Assembly (NCBI GenBank): GCA_943914475.1
Contig: CALUCE010000006.1
Coordinates: 1 to 64,000 of the forward strand
DNA: 64,000 bases
Source of the DNA: an uncultured Anaerococcus sp.
GTDB taxonomy: Bacteria; Bacillota; Clostridia; Tissierellales; Peptoniphilaceae
Reading direction: 5' to 3'
Both the position numbers and the translations under genes were made by a program. The notes below the pieces were generated by a model, which saw only the letters and a program-made list of their open reading frames with translations, did not search any database and was not told the DNA's origin. Each line of letters starts with the position of its first letter. The first letter of the stretch is position 1. Shown here piece after piece: positions 14,249 through 22,260 of this stretch.

Positions 14249-15705
14249 ATCTCCACCTTATAAATTTTTAAGACTTCTTCTAGAAAATCTTTCTTTAAAT
14301 ATCTATCAATTTTTTCTGCTGTATCTTGATTTTTTACGCCATCCCTATCATATTGAGATTTGGCCATAGCAGACCAAGATAGGCCTCTTAAGAGGTTTAG
14401 CTTAAAATAAATACCAAGTCTTTCTAGGTCTACTTGGTTGTATTTTTCATATGCTTCTAAAAATCCTTCAATTTCTTTTCTTGATAAGATTTTTTCAGTC
14501 TTCCACATGGTTGTAGTAGGAACTAAAAAGTGAGCCAAGTCTTGTTCTGGATCTCCTAAAATTGGTTTTTCCCAGTCAATTAAATAAGAATTATCTTGTC
14601 CTATTATAAAATTTCCACTATTTAGCTCGGTATTTATAAGTGCAAATCTCTTAGCCTTTGAATTCAAGTCAAAGCCTTGGGCTAGCTCAAAAAGCATATT
14701 CATGATTTTAAGAGTCTCAGGATCCTTTTTTGGCCAGTCTTTATAAAGAGCAAACATATTAGAGCATTCAGTAAACATATCAAGAAATGGCTTTTCTGCC
14801 TTTAATAATTTGGAATCTTCTGTGTTTATAGAGTGAATTCTCCCTAAAATATAGGCTGCCTTATCAAGGTCTTTATCATAATTCAAAGGCCTACCCTCTA
14901 GGTATTCCATAGTAAGAAAGGGTGTTGGAATAAACTTTCCTTCATCTTTAACAAAACATGGTTTTGGAGTAACACCTGAAGACCTTAATTCTTCTAAAGC
15001 CTGGTATTCATAAAAAATTTGTTTTCTTCCAAGATTCATTTGGCTGCCCAAATTTAACCTATATACTTTATCCTCTGCCAGGTAGTTTATATTGTATTCT
15101 CCCATACCAATAAAACTTGCTGATCTATCGCCAGTTTCAGCAATCATTAGCGAGTCTAGATCATCCACATCGATAATAGTATCTTCCAAAATATAAGTAA
15201 GACCCATAGCTTCTATTTTTTTAATAGTATCTTCTAGGACTTTTGAAGTTGAATACTTAATACCTGAAAAAATATCATGGGGCTCTTTCATGGCCACCAT
15301 ACCATAGCCTCCATCTTCTGTTGGAATTAGAACTATATCAGCCTTATCGAGATCCTTAAAGATTTTGGCATACAAGGAAGGCTTAACAAAGGCAAGGTCC
15401 GATCCTTGAAGTAGAACTTTTTTGAAATTTTTAAGCTCCATCTTTAAAGAAGAAAACATCCTTTCGCCCAAGCCCTCTCCAACTTGGAGGCGCTTTTCTC
15501 CCTTTACAAAATCAATATCATCTCTATCACCTGAAAAATGAATTATTGATGGAAAACCAGACTCATCTATAATCTTTTTATTTTCTCTGATAAGGTTTTT
15601 TGCAAGTTTTAAACAATCTTCTTGGATAAAGTATTTGGAAAATCTAGACTTTGCATAGCCTAGTTTTGGTGCTTTTGTAAAAAATATTATCTCATTTTCA
15701 CCCAT
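14245..15705 (-). CDS. Fusion of rSAM/selenodomain-associated transferase 1 domain to a phosphotransferase-like domain
   Basis: A 486-residue two-domain protein. Residues 1 to about 195 match the DUF2064/TIGR04282 nucleotidyl- or glycosyl-transferase-like family: FTKAPKLGYAKSR at 9-21, QGSDLAF, and TEDGGYGMVA. Residues from about 205 to the end resemble the aminoglycoside/choline kinase fold, with TMEYLEGRPL in the hinge, NTELNSGN in place of the usual HGDxxxxN loop, and LIDWE for the metal-binding Asp. The catalytic Asp of HGD is replaced by Glu, so kinase activity is uncertain. Family members without the kinase half are about 200 residues. It overlaps the upstream gene by eight bases. Confidence 0.78.
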   Translation of the reverse strand: MGENEIIFFTKAPKLGYAKSRFSKYFIQEDCLKLAKNLIRENKKIIDESGFPSIIHFSGDRDDIDFVKGEKRLQVGEGLGERMFSSLKMELKNFKKVLLQGSDLAFVKPSLYAKIFKDLDKADIVLIPTEDGGYGMVAMKEPHDIFSGIKYSTSKVLEDTIKKIEAMGLTYILEDTIIDVDDLDSLMIAETGDRSASFIGMGEYNINYLAEDKVYRLNLGSQMNLGRKQIFYEYQALEELRSSGVTPKPCFVKDEGKFIPTPFLTMEYLEGRPLNYDKDLDKAAYILGRIHSINTEDSKLLKAEKPFLDMFTECSNMFALYKDWPKKDPETLKIMNMLFELAQGFDLNSKAKRFALINTELNSGNFIIGQDNSYLIDWEKPILGDPEQDLAHFLVPTTTMWKTEKILSRKEIEGFLEAYEKYNQVDLERLGIYFKLNLLRGLSWSAMAKSQYDRDGVKNQDTAEKIDRYLKKDFLEEVLKIYKVEI

Positions 15706-16129
15706 TCAAAAGCTCCTCCAAGATTTCCATGGAAGTTTTTACTGCACCCGGGCAAACTTTTTGCATAGTATTTTCCTTTTGAATTTTCTCAAAATCTTTC
15801 TCTATATTAGCTCCAAGCAAGTCTTCACAAACTCTTGATTTATTTTTCTCATGAAATTTTTTATCAAAGATTTTCATCTTTTCTATGAGTATTTCTTTTT
15901 TCTCATTTTCACTAGAGTTTCTAGGACCAAATTTTAATCCTAAAACAAGGTAGGCAGCACTAACAGCTCCACACATATCTCCCTTGAAAAATCCTCCTCC
16001 CAAGGGACTTGCTAACCTTGTAAGATCTTCCTTAGAAAGACCAAGTTGGTCTGAAAGATATCTCATAATTACTTGTCCACAATCATAACCCTGACTAAAT
16101 TCATTGAATATTTCTTCTTTACTTAACAT
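15698..16129 (-). CDS. C_GCAxxG_C_C family protein
   Basis: A 143-residue protein with the spaced cysteine pattern that names the family: GYDCGQ near residue 17, GGGFFKGDMCGAVSAA near 45-60, SRVCEDLLG near 102 and KVCPGAV near 125. Members are thought to be redox-related and often sit near Fe-S or membrane transport genes; no reaction is established. Here it lies one base after an Fe-S protein gene and overlaps the transferase-kinase gene, so it may receive electrons from the former. Confidence 0.85.
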   Translation of the reverse strand: MLSKEEIFNEFSQGYDCGQVIMRYLSDQLGLSKEDLTRLASPLGGGFFKGDMCGAVSAAYLVLGLKFGPRNSSENEKKEILIEKMKIFDKKFHEKNKSRVCEDLLGANIEKDFEKIQKENTMQKVCPGAVKTSMEILEELLNG

Positions 16130-16130
16130 C

Positions 16131-17054
16131 TTAACTCCTTAATTTTTCTTTTAATGCATTTTTAAAAAAGTGAGGATCACAGGCCTCATCAAGTCCTAGA
16201 AAGACTGACAAAAGATGGTGAACCTGGTTATTTTTATAAAAATTTGATGAGCAAGTCGCACAATAGGTATAGACTTCCTCTTTGTTAATGGAAGTAGTAA
16301 ATTCCTTAAAAATTTGAGGCTCCTTATTTTTGGCAAGACCTCCAGCACCACAACAGTTAGTATCTTTAAAGGCATCTGTATATGTATCTAAGTATTTTTC
16401 TATAGTGGCAAAGATTTCCCTACTATATCTATCAGGACATGGGAGAAATATATTTACCTTCTTAGTAATTTTTTTCAAAAGATTTTTCTCTTCCAGCCAC
16501 TCATAAATAGATAAAACTTCACAGTCTGCATACTTATCTAGCATTTCATAGCAGTGAGGGCAAACTGGAATGACTCTTTTTACTCCTCTTTTCTTAATAT
16601 CTTTATTGATGTGTTTTTTAAAATCGTAAGAATATCCTGTGTACTCGATTGGTTTGCCACAGCAGTCTATGGAAAAAGACTGACCATAAGACTTAAAAAT
16701 ATCCTTTAATTTTTCACTAGTTTCAGGATAAAAGGCAGGAAAATTACAACCTAGAAAAAGAAGGTCATGAGTTTGAGTTTTGGGTATATTTTTGAAAAAA
16801 TAATTTTCCTTTTCCTTCTTCTTAAGAAAATAGGCTGGCTTTTCTTTCCTAAAAATTTGCGAGAGTTTTTTTCCACTTAAATCTTTGGGACAGACGTCTT
16901 TACACTTATCGCACTCAAAGCAGGAAAAGGCAAGATCTGGTCTTTCTGCAAAGTCTTTTAAAGTAATTTCATACTTACTTAAAAAAGGACAAGATTTTTT
17001 ACAGAGCCCACAAGATATACAAGAATATTTCACATAATTTATATAAGTATCCAT
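16131..17054 (-). CDS. Ferredoxin-domain Fe-S protein with cysteine-rich CCG domains
   Basis: A 307-residue soluble electron-transfer protein related to the HdrD/GlpC/LutA group. The N-terminus holds two 4Fe-4S motifs, CISCGLCKKSCP (14-25) and CFECDKCKDVCP (45-56). Two cysteine-rich repeats follow: CCGKP with CPHCYE, and CCGAGG with CATC. It has no flavin or membrane domain. It is the first gene of the operon down to 12252, preceded by a good promoter. The partner is unknown; the adjacent C_GCAxxG_C_C protein is the obvious candidate. Confidence 0.85.
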   Translation of the reverse strand: MDTYINYVKYSCISCGLCKKSCPFLSKYEITLKDFAERPDLAFSCFECDKCKDVCPKDLSGKKLSQIFRKEKPAYFLKKKEKENYFFKNIPKTQTHDLLFLGCNFPAFYPETSEKLKDIFKSYGQSFSIDCCGKPIEYTGYSYDFKKHINKDIKKRGVKRVIPVCPHCYEMLDKYADCEVLSIYEWLEEKNLLKKITKKVNIFLPCPDRYSREIFATIEKYLDTYTDAFKDTNCCGAGGLAKNKEPQIFKEFTTSINKEEVYTYCATCSSNFYKNNQVHHLLSVFLGLDEACDPHFFKNALKEKLRS

Positions 17055-17115
17055 TATTTAATCCTTTAAAATTTATTATAAAACTATATATAAATATAGG
17101 TATATCATCAATATC

Positions 17116-17144
17116 ATGCTATAATACTTTTATTTCTATGTCAA
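17116..17144 (-). promoter_or_regulatory. Promoter of the seven-gene operon
   Basis: -35 TTGACA (17139-17144) and -10 TAGCAT (17116-17121) are 17 bases apart on the minus strand. The six downstream genes overlap or abut, so this probably drives all seven. Confidence 0.6.
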
Positions 17145-17213
17145 TTTTAAAAATCTGTGACTAACTTATTTATTTTGGGAACTTATATTGTTTGCTTTTT
17201 TTCAAAATCAGAC

Positions 17214-17247
17214 AAAAAAAGACGAGGATTTTTATTTCCCCGCCTTT
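17214..17247 (-). terminator. Terminator of the thiolase gene
   Basis: A G-U-containing GGCGGGGA/TCCTCGTC hairpin with an AT loop and seven T. It is nearly identical to the terminator at 11497-11530. Confidence 0.8.
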
Positions 17248-17284
17248 GTATATAGGTGTTTAAAACATCCTATTAAAATTTATA

Positions 17285-18469
17285 TTAGTCTCTTTCTACA
17301 ACTAGGGCTGTACCCATTCCACCACCTATACATAAGGTAGCAAGACCTTTTTTAGAGTCTCTCTTTTGCATTTCGTAAAGTAGGGTTGTAAGGATTCTAG
17401 CTCCTGAAGCTCCAATTGGGTGACCAAGTGCAATTGCTCCACCATTTACGTTTACTTTATCAAAGTCATAGCCAAGTTCATTCTTAACTGCGTATGCTTG
17501 AGCAGCGAATGCTTCGTTAGCTTCGATTAAGTCCATATCATCAATAGTTAGGTTAGCTTTATCTAAAGCTTTTCTAGATGATGGGATTGGACCTGTTCCC
17601 ATGATTCTTGGTTCAACACCTGCTGATGCATAAGATACGATTGTTGCTAGAGGTTTAACGCCTAGTTCTTTAGCTTTTTCTTCACTCATCACAACTAACA
17701 TACTAGCTCCGTCGTTAAGACCTGAAGCGTTAGCAGCTGTAACTGTACCATCTTTGATGAAAGCTGGTCTTAATTTAGAAATGCTTTCTGGTGTAACGCC
17801 TTCTCTGATGTGTTCATCTTGGTCTACTACAGTAACATTTCCTTTTCTATCTTTAACTTCTACAGGAACTATTTCGTCTTTGAATCTTCCTTCAGCTCTA
17901 GCTTTTTCAGCTCTTTGTTGACTTGTTGCTGCAAGTTCATCTTGCATTTCTCTTGATATACCAAAGTCTTCAGCTACGTTTTCAGCTGTAACTCCCATGT
18001 GGTAGTCGTTATAAACATCCCAAAGACCGTCTTTGATCATTTCGTCTATAACTTGTTTGTGTCCCATTCTAGCTCCCCATCTTTCTTCTTTTAGAAGGTA
18101 TGGTGCTTGAGACATAGATTCTGCTCCACCTGCTAGTACTATATCAGCATCTCCTGCTTTGATCATTTGTGCAGCAAGGGATACAGTTCTAAGACCTGAT
18201 CCACAAACTTTGTTGATGGTCATTGCTGGAACATCGATTGGGCATCCTGCTCCTAGAACGATTTGTCTAGCAACGTTTTGTCCAAGTCCTGCTTGAAGTA
18301 CACAACCTAAAACAGCTTCATCAACATCTTCTGGTTTGATACCTGCTCTTTTGATAGCTTCCTTTGCAGCAGTAACTCCTAATTCTACAGCACTAACGTT
18401 TTTGAATGCTCCACCGTAGCTTCCTACTGGTGTTCTAACAGCACTTGCAATTACAACTTTTTTAGTCAT
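17285..18469 (-). CDS. Acetyl-CoA C-acetyltransferase (thiolase)
   Basis: A 394-residue thiolase that condenses two acetyl-CoA to acetoacetyl-CoA or runs in reverse. The nucleophile is C89 in KVCGSGLRTV; NGGAIALGHPIGASG and CIGGGMG supply the catalytic His and second Cys. The start is the ATG at 18467-18469 behind AAAGGGG; an upstream in-frame ATG lacks a comparable site. It is expressed alone from a near-perfect promoter, which suggests high levels. Together with a dehydrogenase like 896-1849 it could feed butyrate formation, but the rest of that pathway is not here. Confidence 0.95.
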   Translation of the reverse strand: MTKKVVIASAVRTPVGSYGGAFKNVSAVELGVTAAKEAIKRAGIKPEDVDEAVLGCVLQAGLGQNVARQIVLGAGCPIDVPAMTINKVCGSGLRTVSLAAQMIKAGDADIVLAGGAESMSQAPYLLKEERWGARMGHKQVIDEMIKDGLWDVYNDYHMGVTAENVAEDFGISREMQDELAATSQQRAEKARAEGRFKDEIVPVEVKDRKGNVTVVDQDEHIREGVTPESISKLRPAFIKDGTVTAANASGLNDGASMLVVMSEEKAKELGVKPLATIVSYASAGVEPRIMGTGPIPSSRKALDKANLTIDDMDLIEANEAFAAQAYAVKNELGYDFDKVNVNGGAIALGHPIGASGARILTTLLYEMQKRDSKKGLATLCIGGGMGTALVVERD

Positions 18470-18521
18470 TTTTTCCCCTTTCAAGATTTAATTTTTAATT
18501 TTCATTTAACCTTATGAACAC

Positions 18522-18550
18522 ATTATACACGATTGATAATATTTTGTCAA
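18522..18550 (-). promoter_or_regulatory. Consensus promoter of the thiolase gene
   Basis: On the minus strand, TTGACA (18545-18550), a 17-base spacer and TATAAT (18522-18527) are an exact consensus match. GTTCACATAA and GTGTTCATAA on either side form a repeated half-site that could be an operator. Confidence 0.9.
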
Positions 18551-18665
18551 ACCGTTTATGTGAACATTTTCCCTATACACAAAAAAAGCCTAGATATCAA
18601 TATCTTGAATCCATATTAAAAAGCTTTCCTATATAATACTACCCAATTTAGGCAAGGTGTTCACT

Positions 18666-18695
18666 AAAAAAAGATAGGCGTAAATTTCCTATCTT
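18666..18695 (-). terminator. Terminator of map
   Basis: A GATAGG/CCTATC stem is followed by seven T on the minus strand. Confidence 0.8.
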
Positions 18696-18703
18696 TCTTA
18701 ATA

Positions 18704-19504
18704 TTACCTATATTTTTCTATAAATTTAAGGTCTTCTTTTGTTAAAGAATATTTTGCTTGATCTGTTAAAATTTCTGGACCATCTTTTCTTATAACTATT
18801 TGGTGTTCAAATTGTGAGCAGATTGAGCCATCCTTGGTTCTTGCTGTCCAACCATTGGAATCTAGTTTTGAATGCCAGTCACCCACACAAATCATTGGCT
18901 CTATGGTAAAGACCATGTTTTCTTGGATTCTTGGACCAAATCCTGCCCTACCGTAGTGTGGCACTTGAGGATCTTCATGCATTTCTTCACCTATACCATG
19001 ACCAATGAAATCTCTTATTACAGAAAATCCATTTTCATCTTCTACATAAGTTTGGATAGCATGGCCTATATCTCCTATCCTATTGCCAACTACGGCTGCC
19101 TCTATACCCTTATTTAAAGCTTCAAGGTTTACAGCAACGAGCTTTTCATTTTCTTCTGAAACTTCTCCTATTTTATAGGTCCAGCATGAATCTGCTAGTC
19201 CCCCATCTAGGTTAATTACGTTATCTACAGAAACTATATCTCCCTCTTTTAATACATAGTCTGTAGGAAAACCATGGCAAATTTCATCGTTTACAGAAAT
19301 ACAAAGGGTATAAGGATAACCTTGGTAGCCAAGTTGGGCTGGTATAGCCTTTTTATAGTCTATAAATTTCTTGGCAAAATCATCTAAGTATAGGGTTGTA
19401 ATACCTGGTCTAATAATTTCTCTTATGGCTAAGTGAGTTTGGCATAAAATCTCTGCTGCCTTTCTCATTTTTTCTATATCTTTTTCAGTTTTAATTGTAA
19501 TCAT
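18704..19504 (-). CDS. map: Type I methionine aminopeptidase
   Basis: A 266-residue pita-bread-fold metalloprotease removing N-terminal Met from nascent proteins. Metal ligands are visible as VDNVINLDGGLAD (two Asp), GHGIGEEMHEDP (His), TIEPM (Glu) and QFEHQI (Glu). HGFP supplies the substrate-side His. It has no N-terminal zinc-finger extension. The secondary loops are longer than in the 250-residue ribosomal-cluster Map, and the gene lies away from rpl/secY, so it may be a second Map. Confidence 0.93.
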   Translation of the reverse strand: MITIKTEKDIEKMRKAAEILCQTHLAIREIIRPGITTLYLDDFAKKFIDYKKAIPAQLGYQGYPYTLCISVNDEICHGFPTDYVLKEGDIVSVDNVINLDGGLADSCWTYKIGEVSEENEKLVAVNLEALNKGIEAAVVGNRIGDIGHAIQTYVEDENGFSVIRDFIGHGIGEEMHEDPQVPHYGRAGFGPRIQENMVFTIEPMICVGDWHSKLDSNGWTARTKDGSICSQFEHQIVIRKDGPEILTDQAKYSLTKEDLKFIEKYR

Positions 19505-19533
19505 TTCATCCCTCTCTAACTAATATAAAATAA

Positions 19534-19557
19534 AATAGGACGCCTCTGCGCCCTATT
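19534..19557 (-). terminator. Terminator of the nitroreductase-like gene
   Basis: AATAGGGCGC pairs with GCGTCCTATT around AGAG, followed by TTTTATTTTA on the minus strand. Confidence 0.65.
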
Positions 19558-19566
19558 ATTATAATC

Positions 19567-20364
19567 TTACATAGCTATCTTTGCAATGTATGCGTATTTT
19601 TCACCATCTAGTTTTGGTTCTACAACCCAAGTAGATTCTTGGTTATAAGTTTTGGTTAACTCATCGATATAGTACATAATGATTCCAGCATCAATTAAGT
19701 TAACTACACCCTTGTAGTCTTCTATATAAAGTTTAATCTCTCCATCTCCAACTACAAATCTCCAAGGTTGAGCATTGAAAGCTGAAGGTGCAAATCTTGC
19801 ATAGTGGAAGAGGTCATCAAGTCCATATTGTTCTAATTCTTCAACTGTTGCCTTGTGGTCTAAGTCTCCTATATAAACAAAGTCTGTTACACCTAGTCTA
19901 TCATCAAATCTGTGTTCTTTAACACTTGTATCTACAGGATAACCAACTGCTAAAAGGTGGTTTACTTTACCATCTGTGAAGTTGAAGGTTGATTCTTTTA
20001 CAGTATCTTCTACATCTGAAACTGTTATCCAGCAAGTACCTAGACCCATTTCATTAAGCTTTGTAATTAACTTTTCTATACCATAGGCACCGATAACAAA
20101 GGTTTCCGCATTATCATTTAAAGTATTTAGGGCTATGTACATAGGCGCCTTAATCATAACTCCACCGTAACCTGCTATACCTGCAAGAGCCTTGTAGATA
20201 TTTTCTCCATCGGTAGATATTAAGAAATTGAAATTGTCCTTACCTAAATTATCACTTTCTTCATTTATGAAGGAAATGATTTTTTTCATGTCTTCTTCGC
20301 TTACGTTTTTATCCAAGTAATCTCTTGTAGATGTTCTTGTTTTTAAAAAATTAGTTGTTAACAT
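19567..20364 (-). CDS. Nitroreductase-family flavoprotein (TM1586-like)
   Basis: A 265-residue protein with the family start TRTSTRDY (FMN phosphate contact), MGLGTCWI in the middle and APSAFNAQPWRF at about 192-203, the usual flavin-binding loop. The layout of two half-domains in one chain fits the TM1586-type subgroup, where one polypeptide mimics the usual dimer. It may reduce nitro or quinone-like compounds with NAD(P)H; the physiological substrate is unknown. It is divergent from the helicase gene, behind a GGGAGG site. Confidence 0.82.
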   Translation of the reverse strand: MLTTNFLKTRTSTRDYLDKNVSEEDMKKIISFINEESDNLGKDNFNFLISTDGENIYKALAGIAGYGGVMIKAPMYIALNTLNDNAETFVIGAYGIEKLITKLNEMGLGTCWITVSDVEDTVKESTFNFTDGKVNHLLAVGYPVDTSVKEHRFDDRLGVTDFVYIGDLDHKATVEELEQYGLDDLFHYARFAPSAFNAQPWRFVVGDGEIKLYIEDYKGVVNLIDAGIIMYYIDELTKTYNQESTWVVEPKLDGEKYAYIAKIAM

Positions 20365-20439
20365 GTGTCCTCCCTGTATAATTACCTATAAACTTATTTT
20401 AACATATATCTTTAAAAATTTATATGTTAATATATAAAT

Positions 20440-22230
20440 ATGAAATTGACGGATAAACAATTACTAGCAGCAAGCCATCTTGATGGTCCCTGCCTGGTCC
20501 TAGCTGTGCCAGGTTCCGGAAAAACAACTATGCTTTTAGAAAGAATAAAAACACTTTCCAAAAACATAGATCCTTCAAAAATATTATCCTTGACTTTCTC
20601 TAGATTTCAAGCTTTGGACATGGCAAAAAGATTTGACCAGGATAGTGCAAGCTTTATGACCATCCATGCTTTCTGCTATTTAATTATTAGAAATTACTTA
20701 AAAAAACAAAATAAAGAAGTAAGACTTTTAGAAAGTGATGATGTTTACAATAAATATAATCTCGTAGCTGATATCTACTACAAGATCAACAATAAAAAAA
20801 TATCAAAAGAAGACTTGGGCCTATTTTTTAACCAAATTGGCTATATGAAAAACGCCATGGTAGGTGAAGCCTACCTTGATCAGGTGGAAATAAAAAATGT
20901 AAAGAAAATCTACAAGGCCTATGAAGACTTTAAGAAAGACCACCACTTTATAGATTTTGATGATATGCAAATCATAGCCCTAAGACTTTTAGATGATAAA
21001 AGACTCTTATCTTCCATAAAGAGAAGGTATAAGTATTTTCAACTTGATGAAGGCCAGGATACTTCCCTATTACAGTTTAAAATTTTAGAAAAGATTATTT
21101 ATCCTGAAAACAACCTTCTTATAGTTGCTGATGATGACCAATCCATATATTCCTTTAGGGCTGCAGATCCAGCTTATCTTTTGGATTTTTCTAAAAGATA
21201 TCCCCAAGCAAAAATCCTAAGCCTTGACCAAAACCATAGGTCCCAAAAAAATATAGTAACAAGCTCTACCAAGTTCATAGAACAAAATAAAAACAGGTAC
21301 CAAAAAGATGTGTTTACAAAAAAAGATCCAGGTCCCAGCGTAAAACTTGCCAGGCTAAAAGACTCTAAGAAACTATATGACTATATAATGGATCATATAG
21401 ATCCAAATAAGGAAGCTGCTATTTTATATAGGAACAATATATCATCTATTAACATGCTGACCTTTTTAATAAGAGATGACAAAAACTTCAATATAGTTAC
21501 CGACAATATAGACTTTTTTGAATCAAAAATGTTCGATGATTTAATTAATATAATTAAGTTTTCTGAAGATTTTAATCAAGTAGAAATTTTTAAAGATATT
21601 TATTACAAGATAAGAACCTACTTAAGTAAGGACCTTGTCGAAGGCTTAGATTTTAAGGCTATAAACCAAAATGTCTTTGACTACTTTTATGAAAAAGACC
21701 TAAAAGACTACCAGCTAGATGCCTTGATGAAGATAGAAAAAGAAATGACCCATATTAGAAAACTTCCTATATCTAGAAAAATTTCTTTTATATATAGGCA
21801 CATGGGCTACCAAGACTATGCCAATCTTATTACAAAAAAATACCTAGAAGAAACCTATAACAAGAATATTTTCATAGAGTCCATGGTTAATTTTACGGAA
21901 GGCCTTAATAGTATTGAGGAGATTCAAAGTAAAATAAAAGAGATAAATTCTTTGATTAAGATTAAAAGTCCGTCAAAGCTTACCCTTTCTACTATCCATG
22001 CCTCTAAAGGATTAGAGTATGACCAGGTCTTTATTATAGATTTGGTGAAAAATGAATTTCCTATTATAGGTTCAAAAGAAGATTACTACCAAAGACTTGA
22101 AGAAGAAAGAAGAGTTTTCTATGTGGCCATGACTAGGGCCAAGGAAGACCTTCATCTTTTAAGCCTTAAATACAGAAATAAGAGAAAAGTCCTTCCTTCA
22201 AGCTTTTATTTGGATATGAAAAATATATAG
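20440..22230 (+). CDS. UvrD/PcrA-like superfamily 1 DNA helicase, short form
   Basis: A 596-residue SF1A ATP-dependent 3'-5' helicase. Visible motifs are the Q-like LTDKQLLAA, Walker A AVPGSGKTT (17-25), DEGQDTS (Walker B; usually DEFQDT), ADDDQSIYSFRAA, NHRS, TIHASKGLEYDQV and VAMTRAK. It is shorter than PcrA/UvrD (about 720-750) and lacks the C-terminal RNA-polymerase-binding region. It has no recognisable Shine-Dalgarno: the start follows an AT-rich TTAATATATAAAT stretch, suggesting a leaderless or very short leader transcript. It probably acts in repair or replication restart. Confidence 0.9.
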   Translation: MKLTDKQLLAASHLDGPCLVLAVPGSGKTTMLLERIKTLSKNIDPSKILSLTFSRFQALDMAKRFDQDSASFMTIHAFCYLIIRNYLKKQNKEVRLLESDDVYNKYNLVADIYYKINNKKISKEDLGLFFNQIGYMKNAMVGEAYLDQVEIKNVKKIYKAYEDFKKDHHFIDFDDMQIIALRLLDDKRLLSSIKRRYKYFQLDEGQDTSLLQFKILEKIIYPENNLLIVADDDQSIYSFRAADPAYLLDFSKRYPQAKILSLDQNHRSQKNIVTSSTKFIEQNKNRYQKDVFTKKDPGPSVKLARLKDSKKLYDYIMDHIDPNKEAAILYRNNISSINMLTFLIRDDKNFNIVTDNIDFFESKMFDDLINIIKFSEDFNQVEIFKDIYYKIRTYLSKDLVEGLDFKAINQNVFDYFYEKDLKDYQLDALMKIEKEMTHIRKLPISRKISFIYRHMGYQDYANLITKKYLEETYNKNIFIESMVNFTEGLNSIEEIQSKIKEINSLIKIKSPSKLTLSTIHASKGLEYDQVFIIDLVKNEFPIIGSKEDYYQRLEEERRVFYVAMTRAKEDLHLLSLKYRNKRKVLPSSFYLDMKNI

Positions 22231-22231
22231 T

Positions 22232-22260
22232 AAAAAAGTGTGCACCCGGCACACTTTTTT
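22232..22260. terminator. Bidirectional terminator between the helicase gene and folC
   Basis: AAAAAAGTGTGC and its exact inverse complement flank a 5-nt loop, giving T-runs in both directions; it ends both convergent genes. Confidence 0.88.
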
